Notes under the pieces: generated by a model | What the model was told of the DNA's origin: nothing | The model's input: the letters and a program-made list of their open reading frames with translations, nothing else | Databases searched by the model: none | Shown here: positions 35,868 through 46,908 of the stretch, piece by piece | Layout of the letters: every line of letters starts with the position of its first letter | How positions within the stretch are numbered: the stretch's first letter is position 1 | Assembly: GCF_012489685.1 (NCBI RefSeq) | Contig: NC_080042.1 | Coordinates: 46,056,066 to 46,120,065, forward strand | Source: Lotus japonicus | Taxonomy: Eukaryota; Streptophyta; Magnoliopsida; Fabales; Fabaceae | Reading direction: 5' to 3' | DNA: 64,000 bases | Position numbers and translations under genes: made by a program

Positions 35868-35879
35868 AACGACGTCGTT
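35868..35879. promoter_or_regulatory. Palindrome AACGACGTCGTT upstream of PIG-O
   Basis: A perfect 12-bp palindrome with an ACGT core, 31 bp upstream of the PIG-O ATG. A near copy (AACAACGTCGTTTT) occurs near 26208 in the captured promoter-like DNA. ACGT-core palindromes are common plant promoter or core elements; a role here is inferred. Confidence 0.35.
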
Positions 35880-36103
35880 TAACAGACCCGTGTTCTGTCA
35901 ATTTTACCTTGTTTGACCTAGTTACTAGTTAGTGAGTGATGATGATTAACACTTCGATGAGGGTTTCTATTGGAAATGGTGCTTGGCTTAAGGGATCATT
36001 TCAAGATTATTGATAAAAGTATGTTTTGTAAAAAATTTCCTATGATTTCTCAATTGACATTGTGCCCAATTGTTGCATTACATTTACAAAACCTCATGGT
36101 TTT

Positions 36104-36468
36104 TGGACTCGGCGGGTCGGTACAAGCATGTTGACCCGCACAGTAACGTTAAAGCCTTATGGATAAAGATGTGGGTCCCAGTTTAAGGACGTGGGCCCGG
36201 ATTACTTTGTCTTGTTTGTATTTAAAGGAAATATGTATTTGTCTTATTCTACATTGAGATTTGGGCCTTGTGTGTAAGACACAAATCCATGAATATTCTA
36301 GATAAGGACCACTCCCACTATAAAAGGGGTGTGTCCTCACCTTGTACTAGGTACCTTTTTTATCATTAATGAGATAATTTCCTTATTCATACATCACATA
36401 TATTCTTTTAGCTTTGCTAGGGTTTATCAAGGATACTCTATATCCTCTTTAGACCTTAGACTAGAACA
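36104..36468 (+). repeat. 5' LTR of TAT element
   Basis: 365 bp; TATA box ACTATAAAAGG at about 36318-36328. The LTR begins 267 bp upstream of the PIG-O start codon, pointing away from PIG-O. Confidence 0.9.
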
Positions 36469-36469
36469 T

Positions 36470-36484
36470 TGGCGCCGTCTGTGG
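36470..36484 (+). other. Primer binding site of TAT element
   Basis: TGGCGCCGTCTGTGG follows the LTR after one T. Sequences starting TGGCGCC are the usual primer site of TAT/Ogre-type elements. Confidence 0.75.
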
Positions 36485-36535
36485 CTCTCACTCAGTGATT
36501 GTTCTTCTACTGACGTGAAAGGCACATCATTTGTT

Positions 36536-36571
36536 ATGGAGACACGTTCTTGTGGTGGGCGAGCACCACGC
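36536..36571 (+). pseudogene. Detached 5' end of TAT gag
   Basis: Twelve codons from ATG (METRSCGGRAPR) end exactly where the solo LTR begins. The reading frame resumes at 44111, so the insertion hit gag very near its start. The 4-bp repeat ACGC (36568-36571 and 44107-44110) marks the site. Confidence 0.7.
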
Positions 36572-38259
36572 TGTCACGACCCAAAATCGTAAGTCGTGAC
36601 CGGCGCACAGACTAACACCTTAGTCTAGCAAGCCTGTTTCTCACAAAATCATTTTCCAAACTATTTTCCAAAATTATACGCATTGCTCTATATTTTAAAA
36701 TAATTCAACAAAACCTCCTTTATAATATCAACATTTTCAAAACAATAAACCTGTCAAATGGTTTTCATCATAACCAAAATTCCATGAAAACACAAATTCC
36801 AATTTCATCACTAAAGTACAATTTCTTAAATAAAATAATAAAGGCTTAATTGCACTTTTCGTCCCTGATCTATACCCCTTGTGCAATTTTGGTCCCCTTT
36901 GTTTGAAACGAGCAATTTTGGTACACTAAAGATCGATTTGTGACAATTGGGTCCTTCAATTAGTTTCCGTCCAATTCCAAACAGATTTTTCATACGTGGC
37001 ACTCATTCATGACGTGACCCTGACACATTTTACCACTTAGATGCCACTAGGACACCACGTAATAAAAAGTACAATTAATTAAAATTTAAAAATTATTTAA
37101 CTTTAATTCAAATCAAATTATTGATCTCTAATCACCCTCCATCTTCATCTGCAATCAATTAACAACAACAAAAAATTCTGGAAACAAATTTAGAAGCAAC
37201 ACCAACGAGCTATAGGAATTCCAGGAACATACACCCAAGTGGAAAAGCCAAAAAAATTATCCAGAAAGAACAACAAATCTAACATCAACCATTATCTTCA
37301 TCTTCATGTTCATCTGGAAAACATCAAAAACCTTTTCCCATTACCCAGAAAACAACCCCAAAACCCCCTTCTCACCACCGCTCCGATCTTCGCTGGTCGC
37401 TGCATCACCATCAGACCTCCACCACGCTGCTACCTCGTGCCCTGCCGAGCCACGCCATGTTGAAGGGTCGTGGAGCATCGCTGCCAAATCAAAAAAATAA
37501 ACCCTCATCTCCCATCCACCCTATGCAAACCCATAAAGAGATTGTGGGATTGAGAAAGAAAATAGGGGAAGCTTGCGGCGGAGATGAGGACGAATTGAAG
37601 GATGGCGCTGGATCTAGGTGAAGATGAGGACGAATTGAAGGATTTGAGCAGCTCCTTGTCGTAGTCGCCGAGCAAGTTCGTTTCCTTGTTGGATCTGGTT
37701 CCCCAAGACAAGCAAAGCGGGAACAAAAAGTTGCAGATCCTGAAGTTAATAACCAGAGGGTGAAGATGGGGTTGGGTGTAACACCCCGATTTCGGTGGCG
37801 TCACTTTAGTAACCAAAAAGAAACTTAAAGCGGAAAAACGTGAATATTTTTTTTTTGATAATAAAATTAAAGACTGAAAGAAATGATACTCAACAAAAAA
37901 AGATAACATAACTAATATACAATAATATTTACAGCCCCCGCTGTAAGAAGCAAACCACGTCACGAGTATCCTCCAGTGACGGGAAGTAGTAGAAAGTAAC
38001 GCCCGTAGGCAATATGTACAATCCAAAGGAAAAGTTAAGTGTCCGCAACACCATCCCTCAAAAATGAGAATAAGTTAGCACAAACGGCATAAAACAAGAC
38101 CCCCTAGTCCAACCAACTCTCTGTGATTTCCGTAGAGAAACCACACAAAAAGCTATCGGCAGGAAACTACCCTGTCTCCAACTAGACACACGACGGTCAG
38201 AGCTAAGACTCTACTCCTACACTAATCCTATCTCGAGGAGCCCACACCAGCACTCCATC

Positions 38260-38766
38260 CTACATGCTAGCGTGATCGTCGTCCGAATCTGAATCCAGAA
38301 CCACCAAGTCTATGTACACCATCCTACCTCCTCTCGCTACCCCGATGCGCTCCTGTGCTGGCCTCACGGGCTTAGGGCCCGAGCCAAAATCATCGATGAC
38401 AGCAACAGTGGGTGAGCTGGACTCCGCAGAAGTCCCTCCCACAGGCTCCTCCTCTGAGGGGTCCTCATCATCAGAAGATGACGGTGGTGGTGGTGCTCCC
38501 ACTCCTGGTCCGCAGTGCACGCCAGGTGGCAAGTTGAAGCTCACAGTGTACCTCCTCAGTACTCCCTCCGTCAGGTGTCCCAGTCGGTCGACGCGGTCCT
38601 CCATAATCCTCCCCGAATAAGTCGCACGGTGGCCAGCGGGGTCGACCACCCATGAACCGGGGTCATCCTGGTCCAGCATCTCAAACCGGGTCCCCCCCCG
38701 AAGGGTGGACCATCGTAAACCAGTCCGCCATGGACATCTGACAATGGGCGTAGTCCGCCAAAGCAC
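38260..38766 (-). CDS. LTR-encoded conserved small protein (solo LTR)
   Basis: Relative of the ORF at 21881-22189. The shared core runs from GGTRFEMLDQDDP through WVVDPAGHRATY, MEDR and LTEGVL to SFNLP. It then has its own acidic tail with SSSDDEDPSEEE and DSDSDDD. The part upstream of the core (MSMADWFTMVHPSGG) lies in another frame, ending at a run of eight C near 38692, so this copy has a frameshift at the same homopolymer as the left gypsy LTR. Function unknown; no membrane segment. Confidence 0.45.
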   Translation of the reverse strand: MLWRTTPIVRCPWRTGLRWSTLRGGTRFEMLDQDDPGSWVVDPAGHRATYSGRIMEDRVDRLGHLTEGVLRRYTVSFNLPPGVHCGPGVGAPPPPSSSDDEDPSEEEPVGGTSAESSSPTVAVIDDFGSGPKPVRPAQERIGVARGGRMVYIDLVVLDSDSDDDHASM

Positions 38767-39437
38767 ACACAGAAGACGCGAGGGTCAACTCCAAAGAATT
38801 ATGTAAATAATAAATCCAATAGGTAAAGATAAGGAGTAGCCACTTAGGCTTATAAGTTAGAGATAGCATCCTAGGGTTGTACATTTCACAATGAATATAA
38901 AAGACGATAATAACAATTAGCATGCATCAAAAAGGTTTAACAAGTATCAATCACACCCAGCGACTAAGTTAGTATGCATGTTGCGTGAAATGCAATGTTG
39001 GTTGACAAGATGCATTCCGGAAGGATGGGCATCAACGAGTCAGCCCTAGCACCAGCCACGGTGGGACCATTTCTGCTCGCGTGTCTCTTATACCACACAA
39101 AGTGTAGTCAGATCAGCAGTGAACCCGAAGGTCTGCCATTTCCGTCTGCTACTAAGAATCACCGCAGTGTTCTTATATGGAAATCCGGGTCTTATGACCA
39201 TTTTGGAATCCACCGAGGTCCGGTATCCCGCCGTGTATTAACCTCAAAATGAGTGCATGAATGCAAAGTGATTAGCCAAACAACGTCTCCAACCTCACTC
39301 GACACGTCGCCACGTGTTCTAGCTAACTTATTGTCTCTAAAAAGAATACCCTAAGGTGAATGTCGATTCTGCGACAAAATACAATTAATCATAAAAAGAG
39401 TGCAATCACTCACGGTAACTCTTCGAGTCATCAATGC

Positions 39438-39650
39438 TTTCACGAAGTCTCACGCTTCAGTGAAGTCTCATACAATCACGAAGTCTCATGCTCCATTGAA
39501 GTTTTATGCTTTCACGAGGTCTCACGCCTCAGTGAATTTACACACTTGCACGAAGTCTCACGCTTCAGTGAAGTTTCATGCTGTTCACGAGGTCTCACGC
39601 CTCAGTGAAGATCCATGCTTTTCACGAGGTCTCACGCCTCAGTGAAGCTT
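39438..39650. repeat. Hairpin array with constant loop (solo LTR)
   Basis: Six units around the loop TCTCACG. Stems covary: TTCACGAAG with CTTCAGTGAA (39439-39464), TTCACGAGG with CCTCAGTGAA (39511-39536, 39584-39609, 39621-39646). A further unit at about 39548-39572 uses GCACGAAG; the one near 39475-39500 is degenerate. The position matches that of the array in the related 3.6-kb LTRs. Confidence 0.8.
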
Positions 39651-42600
39651 CTCGGCTCATCCCTTGGATGGCTAAACAAACTGCTCAGAGAGCGAAGGAG
39701 TATCAACATACTCAGAACTTACAATTTCCCTAAAACTTGGATTCGACGACACTTCTCATTTTCCAAAACTAAACTTCAATCCTAAGCTTGCATCCGAGAT
39801 TGTTATCTTTATTTAAAGGTTTAGAGGTTGTTTAATATCTTATGAATTTTCCTTGTAAAAATAGTTTCCATTTAGTCTTATCGTAATTCCTATGAGTTTC
39901 AAAGATCTCATAATCCCAATTAATTCCCAGAGAATGTCTCGATCCACTAAAACCATAACAAGGCCCGAACTCCGTTCGTCCCATCAAACTTTTCTCAAAG
40001 TCTCATAAAAATTTGGCATGACCTGCCCGCTATCCTCACTCTCCAGTACCACATACATATGTGTAATAGCATAGTTAAATTAGCACAATCCAACAATCAT
40101 AGCTCATGTATCAACACATCCTAAATTAACCACGTAGCACTTAGCATATAGAGCAGATATCACACATCCTAGATTAACCATTTAGCACATAGCATGTGAT
40201 TCAAACTCAAAAACAGTCAATAGATGAATAATCATCATTGTCAGCCGAAGCCTCAGAAAACGTTTTCCCAGTCAAACACAAACAAGTGCATAAACAGTAA
40301 ATCAAGTCGAATGCGTCGACACCTAAAGCATTAGCTAATAGTTCAGTGAGTAGCCCTCACCTGTAGCTCCTCCAGGGTTCTCCTCAAGCGCTCCTTCACA
40401 ATCCACGCCTTGTTCTTCGGGAAATTCCTCAAAAGAACCTTAAAGCAAAAACCACAGAATTCCATCATAATCAGTCAGAAACTCAGCAATCAATACTCAC
40501 TAAGGTTACACGAAGTAGCATATACTCCGAGGCACGATAATCTAACGAAATCGGACAAGTTTTCGAAAAAGAAATTTTCTTCCTCCCCTAGGGTAGCTCA
40601 CGGCCACACACAACAATTGTGTGCGCCGACTTTTCTTCGATCAAACTTGGTTCCTAGGTTATTATTAGTCGTAACTAAGGTGAATCTAAACTCGGAAAAA
40701 TTATCAGATCGAAAACTGTCGCAGGGGTATTTTGGTCACTATTTTTAGCTCAGAATTTCAAAATTGAAATTTCGAAAAAAAAATTGGATGGGGACGTCAA
40801 CAACGACGTTTATGAAGACTAATCCTACTAGCACTAAGCTAAGTCGATAGTTTTCAGCTTAAAGGATGAATCTTTGCATAAAAATGGGTATTTGGAGCAG
40901 AATTGAAACTCGGCGGCAATTCGTCGAGAATCGGCGAAATGTAATCCGCTAAACATGCTCTTGGGCACGTAGGGAAGATGTTTAGATAGAAAGATGAAGT
41001 TATTTGGACAGTTTTGCAAAAACCTCAAAACTTAGAGCACAGAAAGACATAGAGAAAAACGACGGAAATGACGATCAGAAGTAAGGATTAGCATCTATAC
41101 CTTGATACCTTCAAGCAGCAACGAACGATGAAGCGATCAAGCAAGAAACGGCGAAAATCTTCTCCTCCTTCCTCCTCCTTGAGCTCGCGGGTTTGGGAAA
41201 GAAAATGGGTAAGTTTTTGCCAAATTTCTCATTTTCTTGCTATTTATAGGTTTTGGAAAATGCGGAAAAATGAAAATTTCGCGATTCCGATTTTTCCGGC
41301 TTCATTCTCCGTGAATTCTAAGATAGGTTTTGGCGACAGAATTCCAAAACTCAAAAGAGGTTTCTTGGAATTAAGGTAAACGATTCAAAGTCGGTGTAAA
41401 TCTATTTTACCCGAAAAACTACTTTTTGCAGTGAATGTCGGAAGAGAAAACTTCATTCTGAAGAAAGATTGGAAACATCAAGAGAAATGGGTGCACTTGT
41501 GTGGAATCTTCATTTGAAGCTCCGAATAGAAAAAGTCTTCATCGTCGGTTGATTTTAGGTTTCTTGAACTATCAGGGTTTTAGTTTCGGCTAACTTCCGA
41601 GTGTTGGAATTTGGCGTTCGTACATTCTAGGGTTTCGCATCGAAACACTTGTTTATAGATGAATAAGAGAAGTTCTAACATTTCTCTGAAGATTTTTGGA
41701 ATTAGTTTCCATCGTGTCTTTAAGTGTAAATTAGCTATTTACTAGTGTTCTTGCCATAGGTTTAAGCGTATATCGATCATGCTATAACTTTTATCGATTT
41801 TGATACAATCCTTAGACTTTTCCTGAACTTTCTCCTTCATAAATTTATTTCATTCAATAAACTCTTGTTCAGGTTTCCCTTCACGATACAACAAACCTAA
41901 TCGTGAATAGGAATTTTATTCACTTATCCTAAACTTAAAAACTTGGGTCTTACATTGGGGGTGTGAGGCTGGGGATGGGGGCTGGTGGTGCGGTGTGAAG
42001 AATTAGCTGGTGGAGATGTGAAAATTTTTAGCAGCAAATTGAACTGGGTAATGTGAAAAATGAAGAAAAAAGTGAAAATGATGTATTATTGATGATGATA
42101 AGATGAGGAGGGGGGAAGATGAAGATGCACGATGGAGGATACAAGGGAGTTAGGATGACGGTGGCTGGGGGAAATTGGGATTAGGGTTCTATATTTTTTA
42201 TTTTATTCTGTATTTAATTTGTTTTATTTTTATATATTTTATTTATTTGATGATGTGTCATTCATGGTGGTGTAATAAGCAAAAAAAGGAATCAAAATAA
42301 GAATATTCCGTTTAAAATTGGATGGAAGCTAACGGTGGACCTAATTGTCACATTCTAATTTTTGGTGTACCAAAATTGCTCGTTTTAAACAAAGGGGATC
42401 AAAATTGCACAAGGGGTAGAGATCAGAGACGAAAAGTGCAATTAAGCCAATAATAAATAACAATTCAGAATCAATCCACCTAAGACTCCCTATAGCTGCA
42501 GATAACTAGAATCAAATATAAGACACCAATCGAGCCACCAACCAAAGGAGGCTACCAATAAGATAATCGAACGATTTGAATCTGACACGAGCCAGCTACT

Positions 42601-42904
42601 TAGTTGCCTGAGAATCTGTGTGGGAAATAATGAATGGGGTAAGTCACAACGACTTAGTGAGAAGCCAACAACCACCATGAACAGGAAATGGGGAACATAT
42701 GAAGCACGAGTTTTTCACTATCAGTTCAGAGTGGATAAAATATATAATATTAATAAAATTAATAAGAATCCTTTCAAATAAGGGATGATCAAAGTGCCAA
42801 GTTTATAAATAACTGTTTCAATGAGACTGAATAAAAATCATGTCAGTCATATGAAAGCATTTCAAAATCAGAAATATAATTTAATAGGGTCACACATGTA
42901 GAAC

Positions 42905-43213
42905 CGTGAGGCGGCTCCATCTCGTTGATAGCCCTCTCCTCCTAAGGGATGGCCTCTCCGATAGGGCGGCTCCATCTAACGGATAACCCTTTCCTTTATT
43001 AAGTCACATCGTGTCATCGGGGGAAGCTACATCTCGTTGATAGCCCTTTCCTCTTAAGGATTATCTTACCCAAGAGGCGGCTCCATCTAACGGATAGCCC
43101 TCTCCACCCGGAATCATGTCATATATCATCAATCTCATCGGGGGAAGCTACATCTCGTTGATAGCCCTTTCTGTGCACTGGCGGCTCCATCTAACGGATA
43201 GCCCTCTCCTCCC
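42905..43213. repeat. Tandem repeat with GGCTCCATCT...GATAGCC units
   Basis: Six or so units alternate GGCGGCTCCATCTAACGGAT or CTCGTTGAT forms, each followed by AGCCCTCTCC or AGCCCTTTCC. It lies inside the outer solo LTR. Each unit can form a short GGCT/AGCC stem. Confidence 0.75.
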
Positions 43214-44110
43214 GGAATCAAACTAGCTAGGTGCACCTAGGCCGTTACCTCCGTTAACGGCTACGGGGTTCTATCAAGGATCCCCAAAACCGTTTTCTCA
43301 AACCAGTTCAAGTCTCGTCAAAAGTCTCAAAATCCACTTTACAAGTTCACAATCTCAGTTTCTCATAATTTCCAAAATCAAAGCAATATAAATTATTTTC
43401 TCAAGTCAGTTCATAAGCAGACTCAAATCAACTTCATAAAACCAGCTTTCAGATAATTAAAGAACTGTAAAACATGTTTCCCCAATTTAAATAAATAGGC
43501 AATATGATAAAGTAATCAAATCATCAGTTATCTAATTATTAGAAATAAGCCACAGTGATTGAAAACCACTCGCAACTACGACGAATCGACTGAACTGCTT
43601 CCCACAACTCCATGAGAAACGAACGAACCACTTGCTGGTAAGTCTCAATAAACCAATTATGCAATTCTGAAATAGTGTGTACTCTTTCTCCTTCCTCAGA
43701 GCACAAATCCTAACTCCCAAGATTATGCCAAAAGCTTTTCCCCTTGCAAGATGATTTATCTTCATCAACGTCTATTTGATGGTGGGGACATTGTGTGGTA
43801 TTTTATTTTAAGTGAAAAAGGAATTGAAGGGAAGGAAAAGCATCAGATGTTGTGCGCGCAGGAGGAAAAAGTTTTTTGTGAGAAAATGGGAGATGGCCTA
43901 CGGTTTTGAAACAATTGGGGGTGGGCACTGCATCGTGGGTTTTTGGATAAGTAGGTTTAGTGAATCTTTCTTTTTAACTATTATTATTATTATAAGTTTT
44001 GTTTTTGTTTATATTATATATATGTATATGTATTTTGTTTTGTATTTCTTGCTCCCTTAATTCTTTTCTTTTAAAAATAAATAAATAAATAATACGGGAT
44101 GTTTCAACGC

Positions 44111-46342
44111 CGTCGTGGTGGTGGCCGTCATAGTGGAGGCAGAAGCCAAGCTCACGTGGTCCGACCTGAGCTGGAGGGAGAAGCTTCCTCAGATGGAGCC
44201 TCGGTGGCAGTAAGATCTCACGCCACCACGGTTTCAGAAGTTCAGGTACAGCCAGGTGTGACTGTTAGGTCAGGTTTGGACCTTAAAGCGAAGCTTCCTA
44301 GCCCGGATACAGACGCTTTGGGTGATCAGCAGGCTGACACACCTGCGCGGGCGCCGGATAATGCGTTGGGAGCGTCATCTGCTGAATTGAAGCAAGTGTT
44401 GGACACCATACAGGCGGTGCAACGCCAGTATGAGCACTTACATGCTCAAGTAGAGTATCTTAACCAAATGCGTGATCTGAGGCGTGGACAACGTGTGGAT
44501 GCTGAGGACGTGGTTGATTTTCAGCCTTTTGCGCCCATTGTAGCTGCCGTGGAGATTCCGGAGCACTTGCAGACTTTGACGCTGGATATGTATGGGGGCG
44601 ACACTGACCCAATCGATCATTTACGGTATTTTAATACTAAGATGGTCATTGGAGGGGCGACTGATGCGGTAAAGTGCATATTATTGCCTTCCACATTTAA
44701 GAACGTGGCAATGACTTGGTTTATCAAACAGCCTCCGTATTCCATTTCAAACTTCACCGATTTGTCGACAAAGTTCTTAACACAATTTTCAGCCAATCAA
44801 ACTCAAAAGGTGACCCCGGCTGATTTGTTCAACATTCGTCAACACGTGGGCGAGCGCATCAAAACATGCATGGCTCGTTTCAGTCGAGTCTCAGTTCAGT
44901 TAGAGGACGCTAGTCCAGAAGTATGTGTGGCGACCTTCAAGAACGGACTCAGGTGTGGATCGTTGAACAAGGACCTAACTAGAAGACCAGCCAAGGACAT
45001 GATGGACCTACGTGCCAAAGCACAGGAATTCATCCTGGTGGAACAAGATGAACAGACCAAAAAAGATAGAGACAACTGGCGTACCCAACCTGAAGCTACA
45101 ATAGAAAAAGGGCGTGGTTCGAAAGATCAGCGTCCAGCCCAAACGCCGCGCCAGCCTAGGCCCATGCCATATCCATCAGGAAGACAGGGGCCACAAGGTA
45201 ACACTTGGCATCCGAATGCTCCGCCCACTCTAGCAAGCCAGGGAGGAAATGCACCCGCCCAAGGGCAACAAACCAAATTGAACGCTCCTCTTAGTACGAT
45301 CTTGCGGGCGGTCAGACAGACAAATGTAGTTCAGTACCCAAGGCCACCTAGGCGACCTCCTGCAAATGTGGACACTACCAAGTGGTGTGAATTTCATAAA
45401 ACCATGGGACACACTACGGATAATTGCTGGACTTTGCGCAAAGAAATTGAGAGATTGATTAAAGCAGGTCACTTGGCAAACTTCGTCTTAGGTGAAAACG
45501 CACAGTGTGAAGCTGTCAAGGCCGTCGGGGGTGGCTCATCAAAAGGAAAGAAAGTAGTAAAGGATTTGGGAGTGCCCGCTGGGTCGTGCTCGTCAATCGC
45601 TGGAGGATTTGGTGGCGGGCGTTTATCTTGTAGAGGGCGAAAAAGGTATGTAGAGGCGGTGAATTCAGTTCACAAAGCCTATGAAGGGGAATGTTGGTTG
45701 AACCACACTCCTATCACTTTCACACCTAAAGACTTTGATCATGTGATTCCACATGACAATGATCCAATAGTGGTGACTTTGCGAGTGAACAATTATATCA
45801 CTAAGAAAGTCTTTTTGGACCAAGGTAGTTCAGCGGACATCATTTATGGCGATGCATTTGAAAGGTTGGGTTTGAAGGAGACAGACTTGAAGCCATATAC
45901 AGGATGTTTAGTGGGGTTCACCGGCGACCGAGCCAAAGTCAGAGGATATGTGGAGTTGGCGACGACTTTTGGAGAAGGGGAATTTGTGAAAAAATTCCAA
46001 GCGAAGTATTTAGTTCTTCCATGCAAGGCGACGTACAATGTACTTTTGGGGCGCGATACTTTAAACAAAATGCGCGCTATAATCTCAACCGCCCATTTAA
46101 CAGTAAAGTATCCAGCTTGTAATGGAAAAATTGGAATTTTAAGGGTAGATCAAGAGGCTGCAAGAGCATGTTATGCTGAAAGTCTGGCGCTTTATGGTAA
46201 AAAGGCGGCCAAGGAGGCTCATCGTATCACGGAAATCTTTCCACATGAAGATTTTAATTTGGATCCACGTGATGACTCAGAGGAATTGGGACCTCAGCCT
46301 GCGGAAGAGACAAATCTATTCAGGTGTCTGGGTGTGCTTTGA
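44111..46342 (+). CDS. TAT Gag-protease
   Basis: Continues gag after the solo LTR. The present open frame begins at ATG 44099, supplied by the last bases of that LTR. The capsid-type gag region spans about residues 155-320 of that frame. A CHHC-type knuckle, CEFHKTMGHTTDNC, lies near residue 430. The aspartic protease has FLDQGSSADIIY as the active site and LLGRDTLNKM as the second conserved segment. DQGS in place of D-S/T-G is seen in other TAT elements. The frame ends at 46342, overlapping the RT frame. Confidence 0.85.
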   Translation, partial: RRGGGRHSGGRSQAHVVRPELEGEASSDGASVAVRSHATTVSEVQVQPGVTVRSGLDLKAKLPSPDTDALGDQQADTPARAPDNALGASSAELKQVLDTIQAVQRQYEHLHAQVEYLNQMRDLRRGQRVDAEDVVDFQPFAPIVAAVEIPEHLQTLTLDMYGGDTDPIDHLRYFNTKMVIGGATDAVKCILLPSTFKNVAMTWFIKQPPYSISNFTDLSTKFLTQFSANQTQKVTPADLFNIRQHVGERIKTCMARFSRVSVQLEDASPEVCVATFKNGLRCGSLNKDLTRRPAKDMMDLRAKAQEFILVEQDEQTKKDRDNWRTQPEATIEKGRGSKDQRPAQTPRQPRPMPYPSGRQGPQGNTWHPNAPPTLASQGGNAPAQGQQTKLNAPLSTILRAVRQTNVVQYPRPPRRPPANVDTTKWCEFHKTMGHTTDNCWTLRKEIERLIKAGHLANFVLGENAQCEAVKAVGGGSSKGKKVVKDLGVPAGSCSSIAGGFGGGRLSCRGRKRYVEAVNSVHKAYEGECWLNHTPITFTPKDFDHVIPHDNDPIVVTLRVNNYITKKVFLDQGSSADIIYGDAFERLGLKETDLKPYTGCLVGFTGDRAKVRGYVELATTFGEGEFVKKFQAKYLVLPCKATYNVLLGRDTLNKMRAIISTAHLTVKYPACNGKIGILRVDQEAARACYAESLALYGKKAAKEAHRITEIFPHEDFNLDPRDDSEELGPQPAEETNLFRCLGVL

Positions 46343-46908
46343 AAATTGAGAGCACCCTGTTAAAGGAGCAAGAAAACCGGCTGGTTGATTTGCTCAAAAA
46401 TAATTTGGATCTATTTGCATGGACGATCAAGGATGTACCAGGCATTGATCCCAATGTCATATCTCATCACCTATCAATACAACCGGGGGTAAAACCTGTG
46501 ATGCAAGCTCGAAGGCGTATGAGCGAGGAAAAGGACAAGGCGGTGCAGATAGAAACTCAGAAGTTACTTGAAGGAAAATTCATTAGGGAAGTTCAATACC
46601 CCACATGGTTGGCAAATGTTGTTATGGTGCGAAAGGCAAATGGGAAATGGAGGATGTGTACTGATTACACAAGTTTAAACAAGGTGTGTCCAAAAGACTC
46701 TTATCCTCTCCCAAATGTGAGTAAGTTGGTAGACGGAGCTTCTGGAAATGAAATTCTTAGTTTGATGGATGCATATTCAGGATACAATCAAATTATGATG
46801 TATCGCCCAGATGAGGAGAAAACGACGTTCATGACAAGTCAGGCGAACTATTGCTACAAGACGATGCCTTTTGGATTGAAAAACGCAGGGCAACTTACCA
46901 GCGGTTGA
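46324..46908 (+). pseudogene. TAT reverse transcriptase, N-terminal part
   Basis: Contains VISHHLSIQPGVKPV, KLLEGKFIREVQYPTWLANVV and LMDAYSGYNQI. After MPFGLKNAG the frame shifts: one G seems lost near 46890. The first ATG is not a real start; the frame overlaps the end of protease and would be reached by frameshift or an upstream start. Confidence 0.87.

Larger units (their letters stand above)
37777..41954 (-). mobile_element. Solo LTR related to the 13.5-25.1 kb gypsy element
   Basis: 4178 bp, TGTAACACCCCG at the left and GGGTCTTACA at the right, flanked by TTGGG (37772-37776, 41955-41959). Both ends and many blocks match the 3.6-kb LTRs, but divergence is large, so it is a sister family. 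A minus-strand TATA box (CTATAAATA) lies at about 41238-41252. A hairpin array and a conserved ORF occur in the same order as in the relative. Confidence 0.9.
36843..42448. mobile_element. MULE-type transposon carrying a solo LTR
   Basis: Inverted ends of about 140 bp begin GGCTTAATTGCAC. The 9-bp target duplication AATAATAAA (36834-36842, 42449-42457) is perfect. Without the inner LTR it is about 1.4 kb, the same size as the element at 1423-2831, and its ends share the GGCTTAA start. No transposase is present, so it is non-autonomous. Confidence 0.9.
36572..44106 (-). mobile_element. Solo LTR of a second Ty3/gypsy family, split by a MULE
   Basis: The left edge is TGTCACGACCC and the right edge ATGTTTCA, giving TGAAACAT...GTCGTGACA on the minus strand. 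Only the 4-bp repeat ACGC flanks it; a 5-bp duplication would need one mutation. Net length without the MULE is about 1.9 kb. Removing it restores the frame of TAT gag, which supports these boundaries. Confidence 0.7.

Noticed and set aside
41128..41379. 83-codon frame at the start of the solo LTR transcript region
   Set aside because: The matching part of the related 3.6-kb LTR does not keep the same reading frame convincingly.
43812..44060. 82-codon plus-strand frame before TAT gag
   Set aside because: It lies in the outer solo LTR, antisense to its direction, and is low-complexity at the end.
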